From Pantoea sp. At-9b (GTDB lineage: Bacteria > Pseudomonadota > Gammaproteobacteria > Enterobacterales > Enterobacteriaceae): a stretch of DNA of 64,000 nucleotides. Made by a program: the position numbers and the translations under genes. Of this stretch, positions 37,140-47,015 are shown piece by piece. The notes under the pieces are model-generated. The model ran no database searches. It was given only the letters and a program-made list of their open reading frames with translations, and was not told the DNA's origin. The stretch covers positions 1 through 64,000 of the forward strand of contig NC_014841.1 in NCBI RefSeq assembly GCF_000175935.2, given 5' to 3'. The first letter of the stretch is position 1. Each line of letters opens with the position of its first letter.

Positions 37140-37208
37140 GATAAATAATGGCTGTGATAATTTTTATTCTACGCAGCATCCAGCTGACGTAACACACCAT
37201 TATTTATC
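37140..37208. promoter_or_regulatory. 12-bp inverted repeat upstream of ABC sugar operon
   Basis: GATAAATAATGG (37140-37151) and its exact reverse complement CCATTATTTATC (37197-37208) lie 45 bp apart, ending 25 bases before the binding-protein gene. They could be paired operator half-sites or a leader hairpin. Confidence 0.45.
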
Positions 37209-37232
37209 TTATTTTTTCCAGGGATATTCAGA

Positions 37233-38219
37233 ATGAAAAAGCTCCGCCTGGCAAGCTTGTTATTGACCTCTGCATCGCTGTTATTCAGCCATTCCTTTAT
37301 CGCGCAAGCCGCTGATGCGCCAATCCCGTCACTGGCGGGCAAACGCATCGGCATCACCGTTGCTGGTACAGAACATTACTGGGATCTGAAAGCCTATCAG
37401 GGGCAGATCGACGAGGTGAAACGCCTTGGTGGCACGCCTATCGCGCTGGATGGCGGGCGTAAGGATGCACAGCAAATCGCGCAGATTCAGACCCTGATTG
37501 CACAGAAACCGGATGCGATTATCGAAACCCTGGGCACCGCATCCGTGCTGGAACCCTGGCTGAAAAAAATTCGCGATGCCGGTATTCCGTTATTTACTGT
37601 CGATACCGCCAGTCCGTCGAGTATTAATGTCACCACCTCCGATAATTTTTATATTGGCGAACAACTGGCGTTGAAGCTGGTGAATGACCTGCGTGGCGAA
37701 GGCAATATTCTGGTTTTTAATGGCTTCTATGGGGTGCCTGTCGTGGCAATGCGCTATGACCAATTAAAAGCAGTATTGAAGTGGTATCCAAAAATTAAAA
37801 TCATCCAACCGGAACTGCGTGATGTCATTCCCAACACCGTACAGGATGCCTACGCGCAAATCAGCCAGCTGCTGAATAAATATCCTAAAGGATCGGTACA
37901 GGCAATTTGGGCGGCATGGGATGTACCACAAATCGGTGCCACTCAGGCGGTAGATGCCGCAGGGCGCAGTGAAATTAAAACCTACGCGGTAGATGGCAGC
38001 CCGGATGTGGTGTCGCTGGTGAAAGATCCTAAATCCAGCGCGGCAGCCGTAGTGGCGCAGCAACCCTATCTGATTGGTCAGACCGCCGTACAGAATGTGG
38101 CGAAATACCTGGCAGGCGATCGCACCTTGCCTCCGGCCACGTATGTACCGGCGATCCTGGTCACCAAAACAAACGCTGCCGAAGCGCAGAAAACGCTGGG
38201 CCAGACGGATGGGAAATAA
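37233..38219 (+). CDS. ABC transporter sugar-type substrate-binding protein
   Basis: A 328-aa periplasmic protein: signal peptide to about residue 27 (HSFIAQAADA), then a type I periplasmic-binding fold (GKRIGITVAGTEHYWDLKAYQGQIDEVKRLGGTPIALDGG; PDAIIETLGTASVLEPWLKKIRDAGIPLFTVDT; FNGFYGVPVVAMRYDQLKAV) of the ribose/xylose/autoinducer-binding class. It delivers the ligand to the permease pair encoded downstream. The ligand is unknown. Its stop overlaps the ATPase gene start by 11 bases. Confidence 0.88.
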   Translation: MKKLRLASLLLTSASLLFSHSFIAQAADAPIPSLAGKRIGITVAGTEHYWDLKAYQGQIDEVKRLGGTPIALDGGRKDAQQIAQIQTLIAQKPDAIIETLGTASVLEPWLKKIRDAGIPLFTVDTASPSSINVTTSDNFYIGEQLALKLVNDLRGEGNILVFNGFYGVPVVAMRYDQLKAVLKWYPKIKIIQPELRDVIPNTVQDAYAQISQLLNKYPKGSVQAIWAAWDVPQIGATQAVDAAGRSEIKTYAVDGSPDVVSLVKDPKSSAAAVVAQQPYLIGQTAVQNVAKYLAGDRTLPPATYVPAILVTKTNAAEAQKTLGQTDGK

Positions 38220-39732
38220 CCCTCCGCGCTTGCAACTGCACAACATCAGCAAAGCCTTTAATGGCATCCCGGCATTGCAGTCGGTTTCGCTCAGCGTCAA
38301 CGCCGGTGAAGTTCACGGGCTGATTGGGCACAACGGCGCGGGGAAATCGACGCTGACCAAAGTGCTGGGCGGTATACATGCTGCCGATCATGGCAGCATC
38401 GAGCTGGATGGCAAGCCGTTGGCATTATCCAGCCCGGCGCAGGCGCTCAAGCGCGGCATCGCCATCGTGCATCAGGAACGCTTGCTGGCGGGTACGTTGA
38501 CCGTCGCCGAAGCACTGCTGCTCGGTGATGAGCCACGCGTGGCCGGTACGCCCTTTCTGCAACGCCGAAAGATGCGGCAACAGGCAGAACAATTGCTGCA
38601 ACAGCATTTTGGTTTGCAGCTCAATCCTCAGGCGCTGATCGCCACACTGAGCGTGGCGGAGCAGCAATTGGTACAAATCTGCCGTGTGTTGCGCAGCTCG
38701 CCACGCGTGATGGTGCTGGATGAGCCCACGGCGGCACTGGCACGTCACGAAGTGCAGGCGTTGTTCCGCGTCATTGAACACCTGCGTCAGCAAGGGATTG
38801 CGTTGATTTATGTTTCGCATTATCTCGATGAAATTCAGGCGCTTTGCCAGCACGTCACGGTACTGCGCGATGGTAAAGATGTGGCGCACTTCACTGCGCC
38901 TCACCTTCATCCCACCGCGCTTATCCGGGCCATGGTCGGTGATGAACGCCATGATATTGTGCCGCGAACCTTACGCCGTCCCGGCGATCGGGTACTTGAG
39001 GTAGAAAAACTCAGCGCGGCTGGCCGCTTTCGTAACGTTAGCTTCCACGGACGACAGGGCGAAATCATCGGGATTACCGGGTTGTTAGGTTCAGGGGGTA
39101 AGGCGTTAATCCGCGCATTGTTTGGGCTGGAAACGGGCGTCAGTGGCCATGTCAGATTGGGTGAGAACACGGGCATCCCCTCCTCGCCGCATGCGGCAGT
39201 AAAACGCGGTATCGCTTTTGTGCCGGAGGACCGTCGCGCCAATGGTATCGCGCTCGACACCAGCCTGCGCGAGAACATCACCCTGACCACGGTACGGCGG
39301 CTGTTGCGCTGGGGCGGTGTCTCACGCCAGGCAGAAAGTAAGCTGGTGGCGAAAAACATCGAGCAGCTGGCAATACGCTCTCCCGGACAACTGGCCCCGG
39401 TGCGTCAGCTCTCTGGCGGCAACCAGCAAAAAACCGTGTTGGCAAAATGGCTCAATACCGGAGCGCGACTGTATCTGTTGGATGAACCCACCGTCGGGGT
39501 CGATATCGCCGCCAAAGCCGCGATTTACCACACGCTACAACGATTAGCCGATGAAGGAGCCTTGATTCTGGTGTTTTCGACTGACTTGCTGGAACTGCAA
39601 ACCCTGGCCGACCGCATCATTGTACTGGCGCGCGGCGATCAGGTTGTCACGCTGGCGGCACAGCAAACCAGCCATCAGGAAATTCTCTCCTGGGCTTCAG
39701 GCACAGGACCGCTGACGGAGAAGGTAATATGA
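38209..39732 (+). CDS. sugar ABC transporter ATP-binding protein (double ABC domain)
   Basis: A 507-aa RbsA/MglA-like ATPase with two ABC domains: Walker A GHNGAGKST (residues 41-49), signature LSVAEQQLVQI, Walker B VMVLDEPTAAL; second half with a degenerate GLLGSGGKAL loop, LSGGNQQKTVLAKWL and LYLLDEPTVGVDI. The reading frame opens at 38074, but ATG 38209 overlapping the previous stop gives normal family length. It powers the importer from the cytosolic side. Confidence 0.9.
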   Translation: MGNNPPRLQLHNISKAFNGIPALQSVSLSVNAGEVHGLIGHNGAGKSTLTKVLGGIHAADHGSIELDGKPLALSSPAQALKRGIAIVHQERLLAGTLTVAEALLLGDEPRVAGTPFLQRRKMRQQAEQLLQQHFGLQLNPQALIATLSVAEQQLVQICRVLRSSPRVMVLDEPTAALARHEVQALFRVIEHLRQQGIALIYVSHYLDEIQALCQHVTVLRDGKDVAHFTAPHLHPTALIRAMVGDERHDIVPRTLRRPGDRVLEVEKLSAAGRFRNVSFHGRQGEIIGITGLLGSGGKALIRALFGLETGVSGHVRLGENTGIPSSPHAAVKRGIAFVPEDRRANGIALDTSLRENITLTTVRRLLRWGGVSRQAESKLVAKNIEQLAIRSPGQLAPVRQLSGGNQQKTVLAKWLNTGARLYLLDEPTVGVDIAAKAAIYHTLQRLADEGALILVFSTDLLELQTLADRIIVLARGDQVVTLAAQQTSHQEILSWASGTGPLTEKVI

Positions 39733-40742
39733 CTGACGTCACTCAAGCCGCGCCGATAGAACATCCGCGCAAACCAAACGGACAGCAGTGGCTACAACAC
39801 ATTTCTCTGCTGCTGATTCTGTTGGTACTGGCGGTATTTGCCTGGCTTTCACCGATATTCCTGACAGTGATTAACCTCGGCAATGTCTCGCAGCAGACGG
39901 CGGTAGTCGGCACCCTGGCACTGGGCTTGACCCTGGTACTGAGTGGCGGCGGCCTGCAAGGCATTACCGGCGGTATTGACCTGTCGATTGCCGCCAATCT
40001 CGGCTTATGTGCGGCAGTGCTCGCCAGCCAGCTAAATGCCGGACACGCTATTCCACAGGCGCTGCTGCTGACGCTGTTCACCGGTGCAGCAATGGGTCTG
40101 TTTAACGCCCTGGCCATTGTCTGGCTGGGAATTCTGCCGCTGCTGGCCACACTAACCAGCATGAATATCGCCATCGGACTGGAAATGGTGTTGACCGGTA
40201 ATGCATCTGTCCCGGCCAGCAGCGATTGGCAAAACCTCCTGCTCGCCAATGGCCCGCTTGGGGTTTCCTGGTTGGGCTGGTCTTTCCTGTGTCTGGCATG
40301 TGCTGCCATCGCCTTGTGCCGTTTCACCGCCTTCGGCCTACGTTTGCAGGCAGTCGGCAGTCATCCACAGGCCGCCAACGCCGCAGGCATTAGCGTCAAA
40401 CGCTATCGGGCGCTGAGTTACGTGTTATGCGGTGTCAGTGCAGCATTTGCTGCTATCGCTTCAGTGTCGCTGCTGAGTGGCAGCTCTCCCGGAGCCAACG
40501 ACAATCTGCTGATGGTGATCGCTGCCGCTCTTTTAGGGGTGGTGTTCTCGCGACGCCTGGTCCCGACCCTCGGTGGTGCACTGATCAGCGCGTTGTTTCT
40601 CAGCCTGATCGCCAATGGTTTCCAGCTGATCAACGTCTCCAGCTACTGGATCAATGGGGTTGAAGGCGCGCTGATTTTATTGGTGGTGGCACTGACCGCG
40701 TTGCTGCGTCGCCGTCAGCTAAGGAGTACTCAAGGTGTCTGA
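39729..40742 (+). CDS. sugar ABC transporter permease 1
   Basis: A 337-aa RbsC-family permease with about eight to ten membrane spans. The EAA-like loop region reads RLQAVGSHPQAANAAGISVKRYRALSYVL, and GGIDLSIAANLGLCAAV is the typical family motif. The start overlaps the ATPase stop (ATGA). A second permease gene overlaps its end, so the channel is probably a heterodimer as in LsrCD or YtfT-YjfF. Confidence 0.9.
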   Translation: MTDVTQAAPIEHPRKPNGQQWLQHISLLLILLVLAVFAWLSPIFLTVINLGNVSQQTAVVGTLALGLTLVLSGGGLQGITGGIDLSIAANLGLCAAVLASQLNAGHAIPQALLLTLFTGAAMGLFNALAIVWLGILPLLATLTSMNIAIGLEMVLTGNASVPASSDWQNLLLANGPLGVSWLGWSFLCLACAAIALCRFTAFGLRLQAVGSHPQAANAAGISVKRYRALSYVLCGVSAAFAAIASVSLLSGSSPGANDNLLMVIAAALLGVVFSRRLVPTLGGALISALFLSLIANGFQLINVSSYWINGVEGALILLVVALTALLRRRQLRSTQGV

Positions 40743-41721
40743 ATTAACCTTTACCCGCAGAACGAAGGCTTTGCGGCCAGCCGGACTGCTACGTGTCGCA
40801 ATGGTATTTACATTCACCGTTCTGCTGCTGTTTTTTATCATTAACGCGCCGGGTTTTGCCACAGCCTCAAATATTCGCAGCGTGCTGCTGAATAATGTCG
40901 CCCCGCTGGCGATTGTCGCGCTGGCGATGACGCTGGTGACGCGGATAGGTGCGATCGATCTTTCAGTGGGCACGGCCATTGATATAGCCTGCCTGGTGCT
41001 GGTAACACTGGTACTGCATCACGTCAGCCTGCCGCTGGCGTTGATCACCGCGTTGTTGGCGGCTCTGCTGGTCGGCGTATTTAATGCCTTTTTGGTAACG
41101 TGGCTCGGTGTGGAGCCGTTTCTTGCCACACTTGGCACATTGTTTATTGGTCAGAGCGTACAGCAATTATCATCCAACGGTGGGCAACCGGTATATCTGC
41201 TGAGTCAGACATTACCCGACGGCTTTTCGGCGATCGGCCACGGTACGCTGCTGGGCATCCCGATTCCACTGTGGCTACTGCTGCTGGTGGCACTCGCGCT
41301 CTGGCAGTTAGTGCATCGCAGTGCGACCGGACGGTCGCTGAGCGTGATGGGGGAACAGGTCAGCGTGGCACTGCATTCGGGGGTGCCGGTCAAACACCTG
41401 ACGGCGCTGGCGTTAATCCTCAGCGCATTGATTGCCGGTATCGTCGGTGTAATCCTTGCGGCTAACGTCAAAGCTTGGGTCCCACTCTCGGGTAATGCCT
41501 ATCTGCTGAACGCGATCGGGGCCAGCTTTATCGGTGCTACCTTTGCACCATCACGACGTCCCAATGTGCCGGGTACCTTGTTGGGCGTATTGTTGCTCAG
41601 TTTCATTGCCAACGGATTATTGTTGATCGGCTGGAATTTTTACTGGCAGCAGGTCGCTACCGGCGGCTTGATCTTCGTGGTGTTGGCGGTCGGCGCATTA
41701 CGCGTCAGACGTCATCTCTGA
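40735..41721 (+). CDS. sugar ABC transporter permease 2
   Basis: A 328-aa RbsC-family permease starting with GTG at 40735, eight bases before the end of permease 1 and with AGGAG upstream. Motifs: VTRIGAIDLSVGTAIDIACLV and GVPVKHLTALALILSALIAGIVG. It probably pairs with permease 1. The operon ends at the hairpin at 41735-41760. Confidence 0.9.
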   Translation: MSELTFTRRTKALRPAGLLRVAMVFTFTVLLLFFIINAPGFATASNIRSVLLNNVAPLAIVALAMTLVTRIGAIDLSVGTAIDIACLVLVTLVLHHVSLPLALITALLAALLVGVFNAFLVTWLGVEPFLATLGTLFIGQSVQQLSSNGGQPVYLLSQTLPDGFSAIGHGTLLGIPIPLWLLLLVALALWQLVHRSATGRSLSVMGEQVSVALHSGVPVKHLTALALILSALIAGIVGVILAANVKAWVPLSGNAYLLNAIGASFIGATFAPSRRPNVPGTLLGVLLLSFIANGLLLIGWNFYWQQVATGGLIFVVLAVGALRVRRHL

Positions 41722-41734
41722 TATCCCGGCAAAC

Positions 41735-41760
41735 AGGGCGGCAGATCGCGCAGCCGCCCT
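41735..41760. terminator. bidirectional terminator
   Basis: AGGGCGGC/GCCGCCCT perfect 8-bp stem with a 10-nt loop between the ABC operon and the convergent SfnB-type gene. Confidence 0.75.
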
Positions 41761-41772
41761 CCCCTCCTCGGC

Positions 41773-43026
41773 TTAACTCCACGCATGACGCGGTGGCGGT
41801 GTACCGTTCAGGTAATAATTCCCGACATGGTAGTATTTCCAGCGTACCGGATCGTGCAACGTATGGGTGCGAGCATTGCGCCAATGCCGGTCGAGGTTAA
41901 ACTCCTGCAATGTTGAACGGGTGCCGGCCAGCTCAAACAGTTTGTTTCCGGCGAGGATGGCAATTTCGGTTGTCAGCACTTTGGCCTCCGCGGTTGCCAC
42001 CGTAGCGGCAGCGACCGTCGGTTCATCGGGTTGCAGCAACGCCCGGTCAATTTCTTCACCGGCACGCCACAACAACGCTTCGGCGGCATGCAACCGGATT
42101 TTTAAATCCCCCACGGCCGCTAACGTGAAATGATCGTCGGACGCGCGTGCCTGCCCACTGTCAATCCACGGGCGGGAACGTTCCCGCACAAAGCGCAGGG
42201 TGTCTTCGATAGTACCGCGCGCGATACCGACATCCACCGCTGCCTGAATAATCTGAGAAATCGGTCCGGCGGCGGTCGGGCGTTCGAAGGCTTTAAAAAC
42301 CGGGATCACTCGCGACAATGGCGCACGCACATTCTCCAGTCGCACGGTACCTGAGGCCGTGGTCCGTTGGCCGAAGCTCGACCAGTTGTTGATAATGGTC
42401 AGCCCGGGGCTGTTGCGATCCAACACAATCAGGTGTGCTCGTCCTTCATCATCCACGGCAACCACATGGATGCGATGGGCCAGCAGCGCGCCAGTCGCAT
42501 AAAATTTTTCGCCATTGATGACGACCTCATCACCTGCGCGCTGAAAGCGCGTCTGGAAATCGGCAACGGTACGTGAGTTTTTCTCGGAAAAGGCGTTGCC
42601 CCAACGTAATCCGGCCAGCACCTCAGCCAGCAGCGTGTGCTGCTGCGCATCCGTCCCGTCTTCAATCAGATGCGCCACTCCTGCCAGATGGTTTTGCGGT
42701 AATTGTCCCAAGGCAGAATCTGCGGCAGAGATAATCGCAATCACTTTCGCCACCGTCGTCCATGAGACGCCCGCGCCACCCCATTTTTTCGGGATCGCCA
42801 TCCCCCACAGACCGCTTTGGGAGAAAGCATTCAGCTCTTTGAGCGGCAAAATCCCTTCGCGGTCGCGCCGTGCAGCTTCCCGGGCGAACTCTTCTGCGAG
42901 TCGATGGGCAATGGCAATCGCTTCCGCATCATCGCGGATCACATGAGCAGGCTCGACGGGCAACGGCACCGGCGCTTCAGCCTGCTGCGAATTAACCTTT
43001 AAGTCAGGGATTTCATTAAGTGACAT
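41773..43026 (-). CDS. SfnB-family flavin-dependent sulfur-acquisition oxidoreductase
   Basis: A 417-aa acyl-CoA-dehydrogenase-fold protein of the SfnB/DszC branch. Diagnostic blocks: SGLWGMAIPKKWGGAGVSWTTVAKVIAIISAADSALGQLPQNHLA, WGNAFSEKNSRTVADFQTR, GEKFYATGALLAHRIHVVAVDDEGR, WSSFGQRTTASGTVRLENVRAP, AGTRSTLQEFNLDRHWRNARTHTLHDPVRWKYYHVGNYYLNGTPPPRHAW. Family members use reduced flavin to open organosulfur compounds such as sulfones. GGAG precedes ATG 43026. It is divergent from an ABC binding-protein gene, which suggests uptake and use of a shared sulfur or amino compound. Confidence 0.87.
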   Translation of the reverse strand: MSLNEIPDLKVNSQQAEAPVPLPVEPAHVIRDDAEAIAIAHRLAEEFAREAARRDREGILPLKELNAFSQSGLWGMAIPKKWGGAGVSWTTVAKVIAIISAADSALGQLPQNHLAGVAHLIEDGTDAQQHTLLAEVLAGLRWGNAFSEKNSRTVADFQTRFQRAGDEVVINGEKFYATGALLAHRIHVVAVDDEGRAHLIVLDRNSPGLTIINNWSSFGQRTTASGTVRLENVRAPLSRVIPVFKAFERPTAAGPISQIIQAAVDVGIARGTIEDTLRFVRERSRPWIDSGQARASDDHFTLAAVGDLKIRLHAAEALLWRAGEEIDRALLQPDEPTVAAATVATAEAKVLTTEIAILAGNKLFELAGTRSTLQEFNLDRHWRNARTHTLHDPVRWKYYHVGNYYLNGTPPPRHAWS

Positions 43027-43289
43027 GGTGACTCCAGCGGGTCGAGGTGTGGAACGATATCTTCGCACGCGTCCCAGCGGGGCCATATCTCAATTGCGGC
43101 TATACAAAGAGAGAAATGTGTTTTAACACAGGGAGTTATTCTGCCGGCTACGTATGTTCTTATTCCACACATTAATAACCATATGGAATTAGATAATATT
43201 ATTAACTCTATTACAGTTATATAAAACTTCGCTATTTTGATGCCTGAATTGCATTTCACTTTTCTTTCTTTTCTTATCAGGGCCATCAC

Positions 43290-44114
43290 ATGACATTCAA
43301 ACTGCATCACTTCGTACTGCCTTTACTTATGGCGGCCGCTCCCCTTTTCAGCCATGCGGAAGAATCCACCTGGGACCATATCAAGCAAACCGGTGAGCTG
43401 CGTATCGGTGTCGCCCAGGGGGAACCCTGGTATTTTAAAGATCCTTCGACCGGCGAGTGGAACGGCATAGGCTATAACGTGGGTAAAGTGCTGGCGAAAG
43501 ATCTTGGGGTAAAACTGGTGCCGGTTGAGACCACCTGGGGTAACGCCGTGGCGGCAATACAGGCAGGGCAAATTGATACCATGCTGGTGCTCGATCCCAC
43601 TGATGAACGGCGTAAAGCGGCTGATTTCTCCGATCAACCGTTTCTCTGGTACGCTCAGGGGGTGTTGATCCGCGATGGCATTCCCGCGACAAACTGGGAA
43701 GATCTCAACCGTCCTGACATCAAAATTGGTGTAACGCTGGGCAGCAGCCCAGACCTCATTCTGACCAAAAAGCTCCCAAAAGCACAGTTGGTGCGTTTCA
43801 CCAATATGGATGAAGGTGTCGCCGCTTTCTACGCCGGACGCGTTGATGCGCTCTCCTATGTCCATCCGGCATTGGCATTACAGCAGGCCAAAGTGCATAA
43901 GGGCAATCTGATCCTGCCGAAACCCATTATTGCCATCAGCACCGGTGGCGCATTACGGAAAGAGAGCGACCCGCGTTTCCGCAATTTCCTGAATGAGGAA
44001 TTCGTTAAAATCTACAAATCCGGTCAGAGCAAGCAGTTTTACGAGGACGCACTGAAATTACGTGGTGTGGATATCAGTAAAGTCCCTTCCGTCATTAAAG
44101 AAGAGTGGCAATAA
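43290..44114 (+). CDS. polar amino-acid-type ABC substrate-binding protein
   Basis: A 274-aa periplasmic protein: signal peptide ends near FSHA (residue 23), then an SBP_bac_3 fold (WDHIKQTGELRIGVAQGEPWYFKDPSTGEWNGIGYNVGKVLAKDLGVKLVPVETTWGNAVAAIQAGQIDTMLVLDPTDERRKAADFSDQP). It feeds the permease and ATPase genes at 45651-47795, from which it is separated by an opposite-strand MmgE/PrpD gene. The ligand is unknown; small amino or sulfur-containing acids are possible. Confidence 0.88.
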   Translation: MTFKLHHFVLPLLMAAAPLFSHAEESTWDHIKQTGELRIGVAQGEPWYFKDPSTGEWNGIGYNVGKVLAKDLGVKLVPVETTWGNAVAAIQAGQIDTMLVLDPTDERRKAADFSDQPFLWYAQGVLIRDGIPATNWEDLNRPDIKIGVTLGSSPDLILTKKLPKAQLVRFTNMDEGVAAFYAGRVDALSYVHPALALQQAKVHKGNLILPKPIIAISTGGALRKESDPRFRNFLNEEFVKIYKSGQSKQFYEDALKLRGVDISKVPSVIKEEWQ

Positions 44115-44115
44115 C

Positions 44116-45510
44116 CTAACCCAGTATCGGGGCAAGCATGGCCCCGATATCCTCGCAGCGTTCCATATCGAGCAACTGCTGAGCAAATATCCGTGCATGC
44201 TCTGGCAGCATCAGCGCTGACAGGTTTGCGATGAACTTATCCACAATCTGCTGTTCTGACAGTGGGTTTTCTTGCGTGCCTGCCGGGTAATCAATAGTTT
44301 TACCCATCAGCACCGTATCCTGCATCACCACCTCTACGCGCGCCGCCGGGCGACGGTGTCGCTGCATCAGTTGATCAAAATGCGTTTCCGCCAGTACCTC
44401 CACTCGCTCCGCAAAATGGAGAATATCGTCGGAAGTTCGCACTGCATCGCTGCTCCACAGATGGCGAGGTACCCGGAAGACCAGGCAGGCGATAGCCAAC
44501 GGCAAGCTGAATTGCGCATCGGTACTACACTGTGGCCGGGTATCGGTAAACAAGTTTGCCAGCAGCTGACTGGCATAAACTCGCACACGCTGGATTTTTT
44601 CCGGGTCGGGGAGTGTAATCAACACCTCCTCGAACGATTGCAGTGCGGTATGCATCCAGCGGCAGGTCGGATACGTTTTAATGCTGGCATGTTGTAGCTG
44701 CCAGACCGACCCAAGATTATCGATTAACACGTCAGGATGGAACTGATCTGACCCCATCATCCGCCAGAATCCCTGCTCCCCTGCCAGGACATCGTGCGGA
44801 CCGATGATACCTGCCAGATGCATTTCAACCGCACGCACCCCTGCTTCAGCGGCAGGCGCGTTATAGTCTTTCAGGGAGACCAGCGGTCGCTGCTGCCAGT
44901 TGTATTTGTGCAATGACGGCAATGGCGTCAGTGACGCTGCCAGCCCGAGACAATTTTCCAGTTCCCTCGCATCACAGCCGTTCAGCAGACCGTATGCCAC
45001 CGCAGCCCCCAATGATTCATGCTGGCAGACACCGTATACCTGGCGAAAACGTTCCGGACTGGGTTGTTGTGAAAGAATCACCCGACCATTGATCTCCCAG
45101 GCTGCCACCAGAGCAGTAACAAAGGCCGCACCACTGACCTGGCGGGAACCGATTGCCGCCAACGCGCCCGCCACCAATGTTGCTCCCGGATGCCCCATTC
45201 CCCTCCCCGCCACTTCAAAGCCGTCATCGTAATCCAACGCATTGATAGCGACAGCATTAAGAAAGGCGGCACCTGTAGAGGCGAGCGGTGTGCCACCATC
45301 CAGCGTGATGCTGTTACCCGCTGCATACTGTGAACGCGCCATCCTGGCACTCATCTGTAACACGCGATCTTCCCGGGCAGCCACGCCACATCCCAGGCTA
45401 TCGATAAAATGCAGCAGAATTTTTCGTTTCAGCGCCGTAGGGATTGCATCAGGAGTCAGCTGGCAGGCGAATGTTGTTAATTGGCAGGTCAGAGAATTGG
45501 AGTGAACCAT
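44116..45510 (-). CDS. MmgE/PrpD family protein
   Basis: A 464-aa protein of the 2-methylcitrate dehydratase/aconitate-isomerase-like family: KILLHFIDSLGCGVAARED, AFLNAVAINALDYDDGFEVAGRGMGHPGATLVAGALAA, KYNWQQRPLVSLKDYNAPAAEAGVRAVEMHLAG, and ASIKTYPTCRWMHTALQSF. Members dehydrate or isomerise tricarboxylic-type acids, but many in transporter clusters act on unknown acids. A TTG 15 bases upstream is in frame; ATG 45510 with GGGA upstream is more likely. It lies on the opposite strand inside the ABC cluster. Confidence 0.86.
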   Translation of the reverse strand: MVHSNSLTCQLTTFACQLTPDAIPTALKRKILLHFIDSLGCGVAAREDRVLQMSARMARSQYAAGNSITLDGGTPLASTGAAFLNAVAINALDYDDGFEVAGRGMGHPGATLVAGALAAIGSRQVSGAAFVTALVAAWEINGRVILSQQPSPERFRQVYGVCQHESLGAAVAYGLLNGCDARELENCLGLAASLTPLPSLHKYNWQQRPLVSLKDYNAPAAEAGVRAVEMHLAGIIGPHDVLAGEQGFWRMMGSDQFHPDVLIDNLGSVWQLQHASIKTYPTCRWMHTALQSFEEVLITLPDPEKIQRVRVYASQLLANLFTDTRPQCSTDAQFSLPLAIACLVFRVPRHLWSSDAVRTSDDILHFAERVEVLAETHFDQLMQRHRRPAARVEVVMQDTVLMGKTIDYPAGTQENPLSEQQIVDKFIANLSALMLPEHARIFAQQLLDMERCEDIGAMLAPILG

Positions 45511-45650
45511 AGCTTTCCCGATCAAATGGATATAGCAAAATGAGATAATAGCGGCATTTTATATTATTTATTTATCACATTTTCGTACTGCTAAGATGAT
45601 GCCGTTCTAACGCACTGAAATTGAATTACGTCTTTTAGGGGTTGTGTCGC

Positions 45651-46322
45651 ATGTCATATCAGTGGGATTTTGCCGCCATCTGGCCATATCGCATGTTGTT
45701 GCTCGAAGGGTTGTGGGGAACGATTCAAATCGGTGTGACCAGTATCATCTTCGGGATGCTGGCCGGAATGGTACTGGCGATAATGAAAAATTCGTCACTC
45801 CGCTCGCTGCGTATTCCCGCCATGGTGCTAATTGGTTTTTATCGTAATACCCCTGCCATCGTGCATTTTTTCTGGATTTATTACGCCTTACCGGTGATAT
45901 CACCACTCACCCTCTCCCCGTTTGCTGCAGCGGTTCTTGCGCTGTCAGCGCAATCTGCTGCGTTTTATGCCGAGGTCTATCGTGGTGGCATCCAATCCAT
46001 CAGTGCAGGGCAGTGGGAGGGTGCGAAAGCTTTGGGTATGCCACGAAGCACTGCGCTGCGTCGCATTATTTTCCCGCAGGCCTTACGCCGGATGATCCCC
46101 CCTTTCCTTGAACGTTCTTTTGAATTGCTGAAGTCAACCGCCCTTGCCTCTTCGTTGGCGTACAGCGAACTGTTGTATCAGGCGATGCAAGTCAACAGCC
46201 AGACTTACCGGCCACTTGAGGTCTACTCGGTGATCGCCGTGATGTATTTCACTCTGCTGTTAATCATCAGCCAATGCAGCCAGGTGATTGAGAAGCGTCT
46301 CGCTGTTTCTGATGTGCGTTAA
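45651..46322 (+). CDS. amino-acid-type ABC permease 1
   Basis: A 223-aa HisM/GlnP-family permease: five membrane segments and the conserved loop QWEGAKALGMPRSTALRRIIFPQALRRMIPP. AGGGG upstream and the family's usual start select ATG 45651 over the GTG at 45642. It is 12 bases before permease 2. Confidence 0.9.
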   Translation: MSYQWDFAAIWPYRMLLLEGLWGTIQIGVTSIIFGMLAGMVLAIMKNSSLRSLRIPAMVLIGFYRNTPAIVHFFWIYYALPVISPLTLSPFAAAVLALSAQSAAFYAEVYRGGIQSISAGQWEGAKALGMPRSTALRRIIFPQALRRMIPPFLERSFELLKSTALASSLAYSELLYQAMQVNSQTYRPLEVYSVIAVMYFTLLLIISQCSQVIEKRLAVSDVR

Positions 46323-46334
46323 GGAGGTTTTACA

Positions 46335-47000
46335 ATGAACTACCAATGGGACTTTTCTATCATCGCGCAGAATTTCCCGGTTTTACTGAAAGGACTGGGT
46401 GTCACGCTGGAACTGTGGCTGGTGGCAGGGCTTAGCGGCACAATCATCGGTTTGATTTTGGGCATGGCAAGAACCAACTCGCGTCGCTGGATCATGGTGA
46501 TAACACGAAGCGTGGTCGAGGTTTTTCGTAATACACCGGTACTGATTCAGTTGATCTGGTTCTACTACGCCTTCCCGGTATTGGTGGGTATCCAGTTTTC
46601 TACCTTTGGTGCCGCAGCCCTGGCTCTGACACTCTATACCGCAGCCTACAGTAGCGAAATTTTCCGTGCCGGGTTGCAGTCCATTGAGCGTGGTCAGTGG
46701 GAAGGGGCGAAAGCTCTGGGCATGTCACGGCCAGTAGCATTACGTCGCATTATCCTGCCACAAGTGTTTCGTCGCATGCTACCGGCGCTCACCAACCGCA
46801 TGATCGAGCTGGCAAAGGTGACTTCGCTGGCTTCAATCCTCACCGTCAATGAATTGATGTATCAGGGCAGGCTACTCAGCAGTACTTATTATCGACCGGT
46901 GGAGATTTTGACCGTGGTCGCCCTGCTCTACTTTGTCCTGATCTGGCCGGGCAGCTATCTGGCCTCACGCCTTGAACGCCACTATCGCCCCCAGCCCTAA
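46335..47000 (+). CDS. amino-acid-type ABC permease 2
   Basis: A 221-aa permease paralogous to permease 1 (NYQWDFSIIAQNF versus SYQWDFAAIWPYR at the start) with the loop QWEGAKALGMSRPVALRRIILPQVFRRMLPAL. AAGGAGG precedes the ATG. The two probably form a heterodimeric channel. Confidence 0.9.
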   Translation: MNYQWDFSIIAQNFPVLLKGLGVTLELWLVAGLSGTIIGLILGMARTNSRRWIMVITRSVVEVFRNTPVLIQLIWFYYAFPVLVGIQFSTFGAAALALTLYTAAYSSEIFRAGLQSIERGQWEGAKALGMSRPVALRRIILPQVFRRMLPALTNRMIELAKVTSLASILTVNELMYQGRLLSSTYYRPVEILTVVALLYFVLIWPGSYLASRLERHYRPQP

Positions 47001-47015
47001 TTAAAGAGAGACCTC

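Noticed and set aside
41773..43026. ordinary acyl-CoA dehydrogenase of fatty acid oxidation
   Set aside because: The sequence follows the SfnB/DszC branch over its length and no beta-oxidation partners are near.
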